Source of the DNA: DATBJG01 sp963790545
Lineage (GTDB): Bacteria > Acidobacteriota > Vicinamibacteria > Vicinamibacterales > JAMQPK01
DNA: 64,000 nt
Assembly (NCBI GenBank): GCA_963790545.1
Contig: CAWBPA010000017.1
Location: 434,001-498,000 of the forward strand
Direction of reading: 5' to 3'
Shown here in pieces: positions 33,745-44,051 of this stretch (its first letter is position 1; each line of letters starts with the position of its first letter). The translations under genes were made by a program, and so were the position numbers. The notes beneath the pieces were generated by a model. The model was not told where the DNA came from, made no database searches, and was given only the letters and a program-made list of their open reading frames with translations.

Positions 33745-36012
33745 CTAGCGTTTCCTGCCCTTCCGACCTTTCGCCGCCCTGCGGTGAGCCCTCTCGCGGC
33801 GACCTGGCCGTTGTCGCCGTTCGCGCCTGGGGCGCTCGCGACCACGAGCAGCCGCATGTGGTCGCCGGGTTTCACGCACCGCTTCAAGAATCTCGACCAA
33901 TCCAAGATCAATTTGGCGGCGTTCCATGTCCACGCGAATGACCTGAACGGCCACCTGGTCTCCAAGTCTGTACGTCTTGCCTGTATTCTCGCCACGCAAC
34001 GTATGGGTCTGCTCGAGATACCGGTAGTAGTCGTCTGCCATGCTGGAGACGTGCACGAGCCCTTCGACGAAATGTTCGACCAGCTGGACGAAGATACCGA
34101 ACGGTGCAACCCCGGTAATGAAGCCGGTGAATTCGTCGCCGATCTTGTCGGCCATGAACCGCACCTTTTTCCACTGCACCAGCTCACGCTCCGCGTCATC
34201 CGCGCGGCGCTCCATTTCGGACGAATGACGTGCGACTTCGGGAAGCTCGTCCTCCAGCTCGGCGATCCGATCATCAGCAAGTTCTTTGCGTCTCACCGCG
34301 CGGAGTAGACGATGCACGGCCAGGTCCGGGTACCGCCGAATCGGCGACGTGAAATGCGTGTAACAACTTGCGGCCAGGCCAAAGTGGCCGAGGTTCTCGG
34401 CCGCGTAGCGTGCTTTTTGCATCGTCCGCAACATCAGAAACGCAATCGGCTTTTCTTCGGGCGTGTCCTGAATACGATCGAGCAGCCGTTGAAAATGACG
34501 CGGACGAACCGCGTTGAGCGGGGCGGCAAGACTGAAGCCGAGGCTCGCGACAAACTCCTCGAACTGTTCGACCTTGAGAAGATCAGGCTCCTCATGGACG
34601 CGGTAGATTGCCGGTGCCTGGCTCTGCTCCAGGTACTCGGCCACGGTCTCGTTCGCGAGCAGCATGAACTCTTCAATCAGTCGATGAGCAATGTTGCGTT
34701 CGGAGGCGATAATCGCCTCGACCAACCCGGCCTGATCCAGAATTACTTCTGACTCGCTCAAATCGAAATCAATCGATCCCCGCCTCCGGCGCCGACCGTT
34801 GAGGATTTCAAACAGATCGCGCATCAACTCGAACTTCGGGACGAGCCGTTCGTAGCGCTGCGTGACAGCGCGATCCTGCTCCGTCAGGATCGCGTTGACA
34901 TCCGTGTACGTCATGCGCTCGGCCGTCTTGATGACCCCGTCGTGCAGTTCGTAACGGACAACCTGACCGTTGCGGTCTACCTCCATCAGGCATGATTGCA
35001 CCAGCCGATCGACTTGAGGATTGAGGCTGCACAGGCCGGTCGCCAGCTCGGACGGGAACATGTGGACGGCCCGTTCGGGGAAGTACACCGACGTGCCGCG
35101 GTCGTACGCCTCGTGGTCGAGAACGCTGCCCTCGGGCACGTAGTGTGCGACGTCAGCAATGTGCACCCCAAGCCAGTAATTGCCATTGGGAAGCCGCTCG
35201 ATGCTGACGGCATCGTCAAAATCGCGGGCATGCTCGCCGTCGATCGTGACCGTTACCGTCGACCGAAAATCGGTGCGTCCCTCGAAATCCCGGTCGGGAT
35301 CGAGCGTGAGTCTTCGTGCTTCGTCGACAGCTTCGGGGGAGTGCGCTTCGGGGATTCCGAACTTGCGAATGATGATGGTGGTGTCGACCCCAGGTTTGTC
35401 GACGTCACCAAGCGCTTCGGTCACCCGGCCGATGGGGCCCCTCGTTGCGGTTGGCCACCGCGTCAGCGCCACGGTCACCATCTCACCCGGTCGCGCGCCG
35501 CCGGTTTCGCCTGCGGGAATGTGTACGTCCTTCAGAACTCGCCGATCGAACGGCACGACGAACCCCAATCCCGCATCGTCGAGGTCGTAACGCCCGACCA
35601 GAGTCGCGTTACCCCGCTCCAGAATCTTGACAATGCGCCCTTCCGGACGGTCTCCCGAACGATGCCGCTCGAGTCGCGCGACCACGCGATCGCCGTGCAT
35701 CGCCTCTTTCAGGTTGGTGCCTGAAATGTAGACGTCGCTCGTTTCGACGTCCTTCCGTTCCGGCACGACGAAACCGAACCCGCCAGGGTTCGATTGCAGC
35801 CGTCCGACAATGAGGTCCATTTTGTCTGGCAGTCCAACGCGATTACCGCGAACCTGCACCAGGTCCCCGGAATCCACGAGCGATCGGATGTGACGTTTGA
35901 AGGCCGGACCCGCATCAGGTTTGACGCGGAAGAGTTTCATCAACTCTCGGACGCTCGCCGGGTGGTGCACCCGCTCGCGCACGAGATCTAAAATTTGTGT
36001 TCTCGAAAGCAT
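33745..36012 (-). CDS. rnr: ribonuclease R
   Basis: RNase R degrades structured RNA 3' to 5'. The N-terminal winged helix, two cold-shock domains (VGRLQSNPGGFGFVVPERKD), the RNB catalytic domain (DGEHARDFDDAVSIERLPNG with the Asp cluster; YTHFTSPIRRYPDLAVHRLL) and an S1 domain (GDEFTGFITGVAPFGIFVQL) are in order. A basic tail ends in KGRKGRKR. The length of 755 residues is typical. It converges on tatA with six bases between stops. Confidence 0.96.
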   Translation of the reverse strand: MLSRTQILDLVRERVHHPASVRELMKLFRVKPDAGPAFKRHIRSLVDSGDLVQVRGNRVGLPDKMDLIVGRLQSNPGGFGFVVPERKDVETSDVYISGTNLKEAMHGDRVVARLERHRSGDRPEGRIVKILERGNATLVGRYDLDDAGLGFVVPFDRRVLKDVHIPAGETGGARPGEMVTVALTRWPTATRGPIGRVTEALGDVDKPGVDTTIIIRKFGIPEAHSPEAVDEARRLTLDPDRDFEGRTDFRSTVTVTIDGEHARDFDDAVSIERLPNGNYWLGVHIADVAHYVPEGSVLDHEAYDRGTSVYFPERAVHMFPSELATGLCSLNPQVDRLVQSCLMEVDRNGQVVRYELHDGVIKTAERMTYTDVNAILTEQDRAVTQRYERLVPKFELMRDLFEILNGRRRRRGSIDFDLSESEVILDQAGLVEAIIASERNIAHRLIEEFMLLANETVAEYLEQSQAPAIYRVHEEPDLLKVEQFEEFVASLGFSLAAPLNAVRPRHFQRLLDRIQDTPEEKPIAFLMLRTMQKARYAAENLGHFGLAASCYTHFTSPIRRYPDLAVHRLLRAVRRKELADDRIAELEDELPEVARHSSEMERRADDAERELVQWKKVRFMADKIGDEFTGFITGVAPFGIFVQLVEHFVEGLVHVSSMADDYYRYLEQTHTLRGENTGKTYRLGDQVAVQVIRVDMERRQIDLGLVEILEAVRETRRPHAAARGRERPRRERRQRPGRRERAHRRAAKGRKGRKR

Positions 36013-36135
36013 TCGTTTCTATCTTCTATCTTTCTAAATCGTAGTTATTAAAACGGCGAGGCCCGCAGAGAATCTCTTAAGGTAATTCTTCCTGCGGTCT
36101 CCGCGGCCTCTGCGTCATGTGGAAACCAGTTTGCG

Positions 36136-37436
36136 TCAAGGGATTAACACAATCTGCAAATCGCCGACATTCGTATCCGTCGGTCCCGTGATGATCAAAT
36201 CGTCGAGCGCCTCGAAGAAATGATACGAATCGTTGCGCGCGAAATAGTCGGCGGGCTCTGGGAGACCCGAGGTCCGGGCTCGTTCGAGCGTGCCGGTATC
36301 GGCAATCGCACCCGCCGCATTGGTAGGGCCATCGATGCCATCGGTCCCGGCGCTTGCGACGTCGAACCCAACGGCAGCCCTGCCAGACCGAACGCTGCCG
36401 AGAGCACCAGCTCCTGGTTCCGGCCCCCAATACCGTCTCCGGTGACTTTCACGGTGGTTTCTCCGGAAGCCACCACACAGGCCGGGCGTGCCAAGCGCGG
36501 GAGGTTGGCGCGAACCCACTCGACGTGCGCCGCCCCGGCGCGTCGTGCCTCACCGACGATTGGGTCATCGATCACGACCACCCGGTAACCCTGGGCCTCG
36601 GCCGCCTCTTTGGCTCCAGCCATCGCATCCCGTCTTCCACCAATCATTCGCCATTCGGCTCGCGCGACGCGGGCGTCCCCCGGCTTGACGCTCTCCTCGA
36701 TCTCGCCGCGGAGGCCCGCCGCGAGGAGTGCCAACACCGAGGAAGGCAGCCGAGAGGCCACGCCAACCTGATCAACCACTCGCTGCGCATCCGCAAACGT
36801 CGTCAGATCCGGCACGGTTGGTCCCGACCCGATCACCGCAGGGTCGTCCCCGACGACATCAGAGACGGCAAGCGTCCAGGTCGTCCCCGCGCACGCCGCC
36901 GCCAGACGGCCGCCCTTGATGGCTGAAAGATGCTTGCGCACCGTGTTGAGGCCCGTGATGTCGGCCCCGCCACTCAGAAGCGCGGACACCGTCGCCTGTT
37001 TGTCTGTGATGGAGAGACCGCCTAGTGGCGCCGCCATGGCAGCCGATGCGCCTCCCGACAGAAGCACCACGAGGCAATCGTTCGCGCCGAGCGAACGCGC
37101 AAACATCAATGCCTCTCGGCCTGCCTTGACACTCTGCTCATTGGGGATCGGGTGTCCCCCCTGCAGCCATCTCAGCGATTTCAGATCTGCACTTCCACGA
37201 TGGGTCCCGACCACCAGCCCTTCCTTGGGGATGGCAATGTGCCGGATCCACGCAGCCGCCATGGGCGCAGCCGCCTTCCCGACAGCCAGGAGATGAATCG
37301 GACGGCCGGCAATCGAGCGGGCGAAGCTGGCATCATCCGAAGCTCGAGCGATCAGGCGGTCAGGCGACACGGCCGCCATTCCAGCGCGCAGAATGGTGCG
37401 AATCTCGTCCCGAAAACGACTAGGAGGTTGTGTCAG
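36136..37436 (-). CDS. glycerate 2-kinase, GckA/TtuD family (one frame break)
   Basis: This kinase makes 2-phosphoglycerate from glycerate. The signatures are LLAVGKAAAPMAAAW, PKEGLVVGTHRGSADL, LLSGGASAAMAAPLGG, ISDVVGDDPAVIGSGP-like AVSDVVGDDPAVIGSGPTV, and SGETTVKVTGDGIGGRNQEL. The frame changes near 36355-36385, after which FDVASAGTDGIDGPTNAAGA and the terminal ITGPTDTNVGDLQIVLI complete it. The start is uncertain: the best-placed codon is a CTG at 37436 overlapping the previous stop, since an in-frame ATG at MAAVSPDR would cut into the first conserved helix. Confidence 0.88.
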
Positions 37437-37744
37437 TGAGCGTTCTTGGGATCGGACCAGGCGGATAGATTGGTGACGACATCGAGCTTGCGCAGGAGAT
37501 CGCTGACGACTTTGTCGGCGTTGTCGTGATGGCACAACTGCTCGAGCTGCGCAATGGCACGTGCGAGCGCGGCTTCGACTTCCGTAATAGCACGTTCGGA
37601 GTAGAACTCTCGCTGGCGGTTGAGCAGCCGCTGATGTTTGAGAAACTCTTCTCGATAAAAGTTGGTAATAACCTCGGGGCGGCCGACCGGCAAAGGTGTG
37701 ACTCTTGACACTCGATTCCTAAGGGACATGTAGGCGAGCAACAA
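37433..37744 (-). CDS. small helical protein, function unknown
   Basis: The product is up to 103 residues; a start at an internal ATG (MSLRNRVSRVTPL) is also possible. It is basic at the N-terminus and then mainly helical (FYREEFLKHQRLLNRQREFY, ITEVEAALARAIAQLEQLCH), suggesting a coiled coil. No family recognised. It overlaps the start of the glycerate kinase gene by four bases and follows ftsX by 27. Confidence 0.5.
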   Translation of the reverse strand: MLLAYMSLRNRVSRVTPLPVGRPEVITNFYREEFLKHQRLLNRQREFYSERAITEVEAALARAIAQLEQLCHHDNADKVVSDLLRKLDVVTNLSAWSDPKNAH

Positions 37745-37771
37745 TAGTCTAAGTGGCGCGGATACTTACTG

Positions 37772-38677
37772 TCAACTCTCAGCCGCCACACCGCGCGCAC
37801 CCCGTGCGGCCACCATTCCCCCGATACACCCCAGCGCCAGCCCGCCAAGGACCAGCAACACGGTCAGGCTGGCGGGGAGAAAGACAAAGCTCGCGTCGCC
37901 CCCCAGGCTGGCCACGGCATCCCCATACCGCGCCCGGGCGCCCCGATACCCCACGTACAGGAGGAACACGGCCGCGATAGTGCCTAGCCCGCCCTGGAGA
38001 ATGCCCTCCACCACGAACGGGCCACGAATATAGGCCATTGGGCGCACCCACGAGCGCCATGATGCCGGACCTCGTCGAGCCGGGCGAAAAGCGCCAGCCG
38101 AACCACGTTGGCGACCGTCAGGCAGGCGGCGACAATCAGCACCGCTGCCAGGAGCAGGCCCAGACCACGGACAAGCACGACGACAGCCAGGACACGGTCG
38201 ATCCACTGGCGGTCGTAACGGACATCGGCCACTCCAGCGACCTTGCCTATTTGCGCCGCAAGCTGGCCGACGCTGTCAGGATCGGCCCCGGGTCGGAGCC
38301 TGACTTCGACCGACGCCGGCAACGGGTTCCGCTCGAGAGTCCCAGCCGCGACGCGCCAGAGCCGGGAAGTCGCGCTTGAAGCGCTGCAACGCGTTGTCTT
38401 TGCTCACCGGCTCCCGCGCCGCGACCACGCCGGAACCGGCAAGGATGCGATCGACCGCATCCTGCTGCTCTCGCGTCACGTCGTCCCGCCAGTAGACCGA
38501 GAACTCGGCCGCGGCACTCCATCTGGCGACCAGTCGATCCAGGTTGGCGCCCATGAGCAGAAACCCGCCGAGCACGAAGACGGCGGCCGCAATCGTGGCG
38601 ACCGAGAGGAGCGCAGCGCGGCGTCCGCGCCAGAGGCTCACCATCGCCTCTCGAACGAAGTACTTAAGCCCTTGCAT
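37772..38677 (-). CDS. ftsX: cell division protein FtsX (three frame breaks)
   Basis: FtsX is the membrane half of the FtsEX complex that activates cell-wall hydrolases at the septum. The start MQGLKYFVREAMVSLWRGRR, the first helix (LLSVATIAAAVFVLGGFLLM), an extracytoplasmic loop (EFSVYWRDDVTREQQDAVDR) and three C-terminal helices (LGLLLAAVLIVAACLTVANV; GTIAAVFLLYVGYRG; LTVLLVLGGLALGCIGGMVA) are present. Frames change near 38335-38365, 38060-38070 and 38040-38050; between the last two the reading is IMALVGAP, which matches the family. Corrected length about 300. It overlaps ftsE by 14 bases. Confidence 0.88.
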
Positions 38678-39351
38678 CCACAGTCGCCTGGTCGTCGATC
38701 TCGACGACAGAACCGTGATCGAGTGTGATCGCGCGCCGGCCAACCCGACGAATCAGCTCGCGGTCGTGGGTCGCAACGATGACGCTCGTTCCACGGGCGT
38801 TGATTTCACGGAGCAGGTTCATGATCTCCAGCGAGAGGTCCGGATCCAGGTTACCGGTCGGCTCGTCGGCGAGAATCAGCATCGGGTCGTTCACGAGCGC
38901 ACGGGCAATGGCAATCCGCTGTTGTTCCCCGCCCGACAATTCGAATGGATACGCGTTGATGCGATGCTGGAGCCCGACCCACTTGAGCACTTGGAACGTC
39001 TTGCGCCGCTGCGTGGCCACCGGCGCGCCAAGCACCCGCGGCACGAACGCGACGTTTTCGAGCACGGTCATTCGAGGAATGAGCTTGAAGTCCTGAAAGA
39101 CGAACCCTACCGAACGCCGGTACGTCTGCACCTGGTTTGCGCTCATCCGAGCCAGATTGCGGCCAGCGACGATGATCTCGCCCTCGCTCGGGAAGGATCT
39201 CGCGCAACAGCAGGCGCAGCAACGTCGACTTACCGGCACCGCTCGGGCCGGTCAGGAAAACAAACTCGCCCTTGTCGACTTTGAAGGAAAGGTCTCGCAG
39301 CGCGTAGACGCCGCGACTATACAGCTTCGAAAGGTGAAATGTTTCTACCAC
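38664..39351 (-). CDS. ftsE: cell division ATP-binding protein FtsE (one frame break)
   Basis: FtsE is the ATPase of the FtsEX complex. The Walker A motif GPSGAGKSTLLRL is near residue 36. After a frame change near 39190-39205 the protein continues through SEGEIIVAGRNL, the Q-loop GFVFQDFKLI, the signature LSGGEQQRIAIARAL, Walker B MLILADEPTGNLD and the His switch ATHD. Removing one base gives about 228 residues, the usual size. The ATG at 39351 begins MVETFHLSKLYSRGVYALRD. Confidence 0.92.
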
Positions 39352-39396
39352 TGACTAAGTGAGGCGAGCTTCAGTGTAACACGTCCCATTCGGCCT

Positions 39397-40846
39397 TCAG
39401 CCGATCGTCGTCGTATCCAATTCAGCTCGGAGCAGCTCGTTGACGAGCCTGGGATTCGCTTTGCCACCCGTAGTTTTCATCACCTGGCCAACCAGGAACC
39501 CGAGCGCATTGCTCTTGCCTGCACGGTATTGCCCGACCGCGTCGGCATGACGCTCCAACACGGCACGAATCGCGGTCAGGAGCGCGCCACGATCGTCAAT
39601 CTGCGCGAGCCCTTCCGCGTGTACTAGATCTTCGGCCGTCCGCCCCGACTCGTACATCCTCTCGAACACATCTTTTGCAACGGAGTTGCTGATCCGTCCC
39701 TGGTCCACGAGTCCGATGAGGCCCGCGAGGGCCGCACCTGGAAGCTTACCGAGGTCGAAATCGACGCCGAGCTCGTTCTTTTTGTGTGCGACCACACCGC
39801 TCACCCAGTTGAACGCGGCCTTTGGTTGACCAAGAACGCGAGCCGTCTCCTCGAAGTAGGCCACGAGATCAGTTGCTCTCGAGCGCGGCAACTTCCTTCT
39901 CCGTCAGCGTGTAAGCGGCCATCAGACGCAACCGGCGAGCCGCGGGCAGTTCGGGCAACGAGGCCCGCAGCGCATCAATTCTCGCCTTGGTCACGATGAC
40001 GGCGGGCAGATCGGGATCCGGAAAGTAGCGATAGTCGTGCGCCTCTTCCTTGCTGCGCATCGACACCGTCTCGCGAGTGTCGCTGTCCCAGAGCCGGGTC
40101 TCCTGAATGACGCGACCGCCCGCGCTTACGACAGCAATCTGGCGTTCGATTTCGTGCTCGAGCGCCTGTTCGAGAAAGCGGAACGAATTGAGGTTCTTGA
40201 CTTCCGCCTTCACGCCGAGCGGCCGGGAACCTGCCGGTCGCACCGACACGTTGGCATCACACCGAAGACTGCCCTCTTCCATGTTGCCGTCATTGACGCC
40301 AATGGCCACGAGAATCTCACGGAGCCGGCGGAAGAACTCCGCCGCATCAGCCGCCGATCGCAAGTCCGGATAGGTCACGATCTCGATGAGCGGGACCCCG
40401 CTTCGATTGAAGTCGAGATAGGTTCTGCGCTGAGAATCCGGGAACCCTTCGTGAAGAGACTTGCCCGCGTCCTCTTCCAGGTGTACGCGGATGATCCCGA
40501 CGCGCCGCGTGACGCCACCGACGGTGAATTCCAGATGACCGTCCGTTGCGAGCGGCTGTTCGTACTGAGAGATTTGATAGCCCTTCGGCAGGTCCGGATA
40601 GAAGTAGTTCTTACGAGCAAAGATCGACCGCTCCTGAATCGTGCAGTGCAGAGCCAGGCCGGCTTTGATGGCTTCGTCGACGGCCTCTCGATTGAGGACT
40701 GGCAACGCTCCAGGCAATCCCAGGCAAACGGGACAGACATGCGTATTGGGAGGGGCCTCGACGACGATGCTGCAGCCGCAGAAGATCTTCGTCGTGGTCA
40801 GGAGCTGTGCGTGGATTTCGAGGCCAATGACTGACTCGTACTGCAT
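39397..40846 (-). CDS. gatB: Asp-tRNA(Asn)/Glu-tRNA(Gln) amidotransferase subunit B (one frame break)
   Basis: GatB binds the misacylated tRNA and its kinase-like site activates the carboxylate. The start MQYESVIGLEIHAQLLTTTK, the zinc-like CPVCLGLPGALPVLN segment, YFYPDLPKGYQISQYEQPL, EEDAGKSLHEG and DFNRSGVPLIEIVTYPDLRS are canonical. The frame breaks at about 39870-39885 (one extra base in AGCAACTGAT); beyond it the YqeY-like tail domain (GLVDQGRISNSVAKDVFERM, NALGFLVGQVMKTTGGKANP) completes about 483 residues. gatA and gatC are not in the window. Confidence 0.94.
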
Positions 40847-40856
40847 GGGCTTGCTT

Positions 40857-40882
40857 CGCGCACGCTAAAGCGTGCGCGCTAC
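40857..40882. repeat. REP-like palindrome (CTAAAG core)
   Basis: CGCGCACGC TAAA GCGTGCGCG, nine perfect pairs with a TAAA loop, followed by CTAC. It lies between pckA and gatB and is the inverted counterpart of 33298-33323. Confidence 0.8.
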
Positions 40883-40906
40883 GGGCGATGGCCGGGACAC
40901 CGGCCG

Positions 40907-42499
40907 TCAGGTCCTGGGTCCAGCCGCGCGAACGTCAGGTGAGACGCGATCCTCGAAGGACTTGAAGTTCTCGTGGAACATTTGGGCAAGACGGCGCGCC
41001 TGTCGATCGTATTCTGCCGGATCAGCCCAGGTGGAGCGCGGGGTCAGTGCTTCCGCCGGCACCTCGGGGCAACTCGTTGGCACATCCACGTTGAATACGG
41101 GGTCTCGCTCGAAGCGCACCGACTCGAGCGCATCGGCAAGCGCCGCTCGAATCATTGCGCGAGTGTGTTCAATCTTCATCCGCTTGCCAACGCCGTACGG
41201 CCCACCTGACCATCCGGTGTTGACCAGCCACACGCGCGCGCCGTGGCGGGCGATTTTCTCTCCGAGAAACTTCGCGTACACATCGGGGTGCAACGGCAGA
41301 AACGGCGCGCCAAAGCACGTGCTGAACGTGGCCTTCGGCTCGGTCACACCGCGTTCCGTGCCGGCCACCTTCGCGGTATAGCCCGAGAGAAAGTGATACA
41401 TCGCCGCGGCAGGCGTGAGCCGGGCCAGAGGCGGGAGCACGCCGAACGCGTCGGCGGTCAGCATCACGATGTTTCGCGGATGACCTGCCTGCCCCGACGG
41501 GACAGTATTGTCAATGAAACTGATCGGATACGCACCGCGCGTATTTTCGGTCACCGAGTCGTCGTCCAGATCCAGCATGCGCGTGTCGGGATCGATCGTG
41601 ACGTTCTCGAGAACGCTTCCGAACCGCTTCGTGGTGGCATAGATCTGCGGTTCCGCCGACGGCGAGAGGCGAATCGTTTTCGCGTAGCAACCGCCCTCGA
41701 AGTTGAAGATCCCGCGGTCGCTCCACCCGTGCTCGTCATCCCCAATGAGACGACGTTCCGGGTCGCTCGACAACGTCGTTTTGCCGGTGCCGGAAAGACC
41801 GAAAAAGAGCGCAGAGTCGCCGGCGGCGCCAACGTTGGCCGAGCAATGCATCGGCATGACGTTCTTGAGCGGCAGCAGGTAGTTGAGAATCGAGAAGATC
41901 GACTTTTTCATCTCACCCGCGTACGCCGTTCCACCGATGATCACGCGCTTCTTCGCAAAATCGACGACGATAAAGGTCTCAGACCTCGTGCCGTGCACGT
42001 TCGGATCGGCGCGAAAGCCAGGCGCATCGATGACCACGAATTCCGGCTGGTGTGCGCTGCGATCTTCGTTGCCGGGCAGGAACATCGTTCGCGCAAAGAG
42101 ACTGTGCCAGGCGAGCTCATTGATGACGCGGATCGGCAACCGGAACTCCGGATCGGCCCCTGCGTGGCAGTCCTGCACGAACAGATCCTTGCCCCGGAGA
42201 TAGCCCATCATGTGCTGGTGCAGCAGATCGGCTTTGGCCTGATCGATCTCCTGATTGACTTTGCCCCACCAAATCCGTCCCTCGCTCGAACTCTCGCGGA
42301 CGATGAACTTGTCGTTGGGTGACCGACCGGTGTGATGGCCGGTCAGACAGACCAGCGGTCCGCTGTCAGCCAGAAGCCCTTCCCGCCTGAGGATGGCCTG
42401 CTCGTAGAGCACGGGCACCGACGGGTTCCAGTACACGGTCCCCGGGCTGGCAATACCATGCGCCTCGAGAGCGGGCTGTGGTCTGACCTGAATGCTCAT
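40907..42499 (-). CDS. pckA: phosphoenolpyruvate carboxykinase (ATP)
   Basis: PckA converts oxaloacetate to phosphoenolpyruvate for gluconeogenesis. The ATP-type signatures are present: TGRSPNDKFIVRE, IGGTAYAGEMKKSIFSILNY, the kinase P-loop FFGLSGTGKTTLSSDP, and IDNTVPSGQAGHPRNIVMLT. The ATG at 42499 (MSIQVRPQPAL) is chosen, with GGGAGAA about 12 bases upstream; the frame is open 64 codons further but that part has no family match. Length 530, typical. Confidence 0.95.
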   Translation of the reverse strand: MSIQVRPQPALEAHGIASPGTVYWNPSVPVLYEQAILRREGLLADSGPLVCLTGHHTGRSPNDKFIVRESSSEGRIWWGKVNQEIDQAKADLLHQHMMGYLRGKDLFVQDCHAGADPEFRLPIRVINELAWHSLFARTMFLPGNEDRSAHQPEFVVIDAPGFRADPNVHGTRSETFIVVDFAKKRVIIGGTAYAGEMKKSIFSILNYLLPLKNVMPMHCSANVGAAGDSALFFGLSGTGKTTLSSDPERRLIGDDEHGWSDRGIFNFEGGCYAKTIRLSPSAEPQIYATTKRFGSVLENVTIDPDTRMLDLDDDSVTENTRGAYPISFIDNTVPSGQAGHPRNIVMLTADAFGVLPPLARLTPAAAMYHFLSGYTAKVAGTERGVTEPKATFSTCFGAPFLPLHPDVYAKFLGEKIARHGARVWLVNTGWSGGPYGVGKRMKIEHTRAMIRAALADALESVRFERDPVFNVDVPTSCPEVPAEALTPRSTWADPAEYDRQARRLAQMFHENFKSFEDRVSPDVRAAGPRT

Positions 42500-42702
42500 T
42501 TTCTGGGTTCTCCCGCGAACCACGGCTGAAACGAAAGGCAAATCGTACCCGCCCGGATCGCCGGAAGTCAAACGCTTGCAACGAAAAGGAGGGCGTGTAC
42601 CCTTAACGGCGCCTGCGAGACGGCCAAACCCCCTTTGGCCCATATTTCGGCCGATCTCGTAGTAACATTTGGTAAACGCCTGACCGTTCATATCAGTAAT
42701 TC

Positions 42703-43383
42703 ATGACAGGACAAGATTTGATGACCGCAGCCGGTGTTCGCGGCGTAGAGGAACCGGTTCCCGCTCCCCGTCCGAGCGTCGAGCCGCGGGACGACTCCGC
42801 CGTGGCGGCTGAAGTCCGAACTTTCGTGGCCAACGGTGATCTGTCGGCGGCCCGCGAGCGATTTGCCGAGATTGTCCGCCATCAACAGCGGCGGGCGTCA
42901 CGTATTGCCTTCCATTACCTTCGAGACCTGTCGGAGGCGGACGAGGCAACCCAGGACGCATTTGTCAAAGCGTTCGTCCACATCGAATCGTACCGGCCAG
43001 AGCACGCGTTTGAAGTGTGGTTTACACGAATCCTCGTCAACGGGTGCCTCGATCGTCGCAAAGCCCGACAGCGCCGCGAGCGGTGGTGCCTGCCAGTCAG
43101 TGCCGAGCCGGGAGTCGGCAGCGTGATCGATCGCACGCCCGTGTCGGGGCCCAATCCTGAGCAGAAGATGCTCGCGCGTGAACGGTGGACGCAGATCGCT
43201 GGTGCGGTGCGGCGACTGCCACCACAACAGCGGTCCGTGTTCATCCTCTGCGCATACGGCGGCCATTCGACGCGAGAGACGGCGGCCATCACCAACCTCA
43301 GTGAATCGACCGTTCGGGTCCATCTGTTTCGCGCTGTCCGCAAACTGCGGGTCGCGCTGAAGGCTGACCATCATGTGGATTGA
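42703..43383 (+). CDS. ECF-type RNA polymerase sigma factor
   Basis: The product has 226 residues. Region 2 (YLRDLSEADEATQDAFVKAF, FEVWFTRILVNGCLDRRKAR) and region 4 (VRRLPPQQRSVFILCAYGGH, then ETAAITNLSESTVRVHLFRA) are intact, separated by a 45-residue linker. A 60-residue N-terminal extension precedes region 2. Its stop overlaps the start of a zinc-finger anti-sigma gene, the usual pairing. It is divergent from pckA; no autoregulated promoter could be fixed by eye in the 200-base gap. Confidence 0.92.
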   Translation: MTGQDLMTAAGVRGVEEPVPAPRPSVEPRDDSAVAAEVRTFVANGDLSAARERFAEIVRHQQRRASRIAFHYLRDLSEADEATQDAFVKAFVHIESYRPEHAFEVWFTRILVNGCLDRRKARQRRERWCLPVSAEPGVGSVIDRTPVSGPNPEQKMLARERWTQIAGAVRRLPPQQRSVFILCAYGGHSTRETAAITNLSESTVRVHLFRAVRKLRVALKADHHVD

Positions 43384-44036
43384 CAGACAACAACCACATC
43401 CCTCGGACCAGGAACTGCTCGACTGGTATTTCGACCATCCGGGCAACGGTGAGGCGGGTCGGCCATTGTCTCCACACATGGCGGCCTGCAGCACGTGCGC
43501 GCAGCGCTACGCCGAACTCGCTCGCGAGTTCGACCTGGTGGCAGTCGAAGGTGAACACGAAGCCGACGCGCTCTTCACGCCCGGAGATTCTTGCCGTACA
43601 GCGACAGCACGTGATGCGACGGATCGAGAACCATGGTCGCCCGGCAGACATCTTTGTTTTCCCCACCCGCGGCACCAACTGGATGGCAGGGCGGCGGCCC
43701 GTGTGGCATCCCATGCGATGGGTGGCGGCGGCAGCCGTCGCGGGGCTGGCGGCGGGGATGGGGCTTGGGCTGAGCGTCGAACGATTCAGCACGGGCCACG
43801 GGTTGATGACCGCGAGGAACGTCGCGACGCAGCCCGTCACCGTGGCCACGCAGGCGCGGCCGGCCGCGTCAGTGTTTACCGGACCGATCACGGTCGAAGG
43901 CCCGATGCTCGAAGACGTTGAGGTGGCGCTCCTGGAAGAAATCGAAAGTGCTCTGGTGACACGTCGCGTCAGAGAGCTGAGCGCACTGGACGATCTGACA
44001 CCCGAGCAGGTGTCTATCAGTCTCAGAATGAGATAG
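43373..44036 (+). CDS. anti-sigma factor with ZAS zinc finger and one membrane helix (one frame break)
   Basis: The N-terminal domain carries the HxxxCxxC zinc motif (LSPHMAACSTCAQRYAELA, about residues 30-50), as in ZAS anti-sigma factors. Near 43578-43584 one extra base in CGCCCGGAG breaks the frame. Beyond it are IFVFPTRGTNWMAG, a membrane helix (MRWVAAAAVAGLAAGMGLGL) and a C-terminal periplasmic domain ending in DDLTPEQVSISLRMR. The corrected length is about 220. It overlaps the sigma gene by 11 bases and presumably holds that sigma factor inactive at the membrane. Confidence 0.85.
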
Positions 44037-44051
44037 CCACTCCACTCCTAG

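Noticed and set aside
33573..33941. 122-residue TatA with a long C-terminal tail
   Set aside because: Everything after about residue 45 is antisense to the conserved S1/basic end of rnr; a one-base shift gives a normal short TatA ending before rnr.
41243..42322. Long plus-strand frame of 359 codons opposite pckA
   Set aside because: Antisense shadow of a conserved gene; composition rich in Arg/His as expected for shadows.
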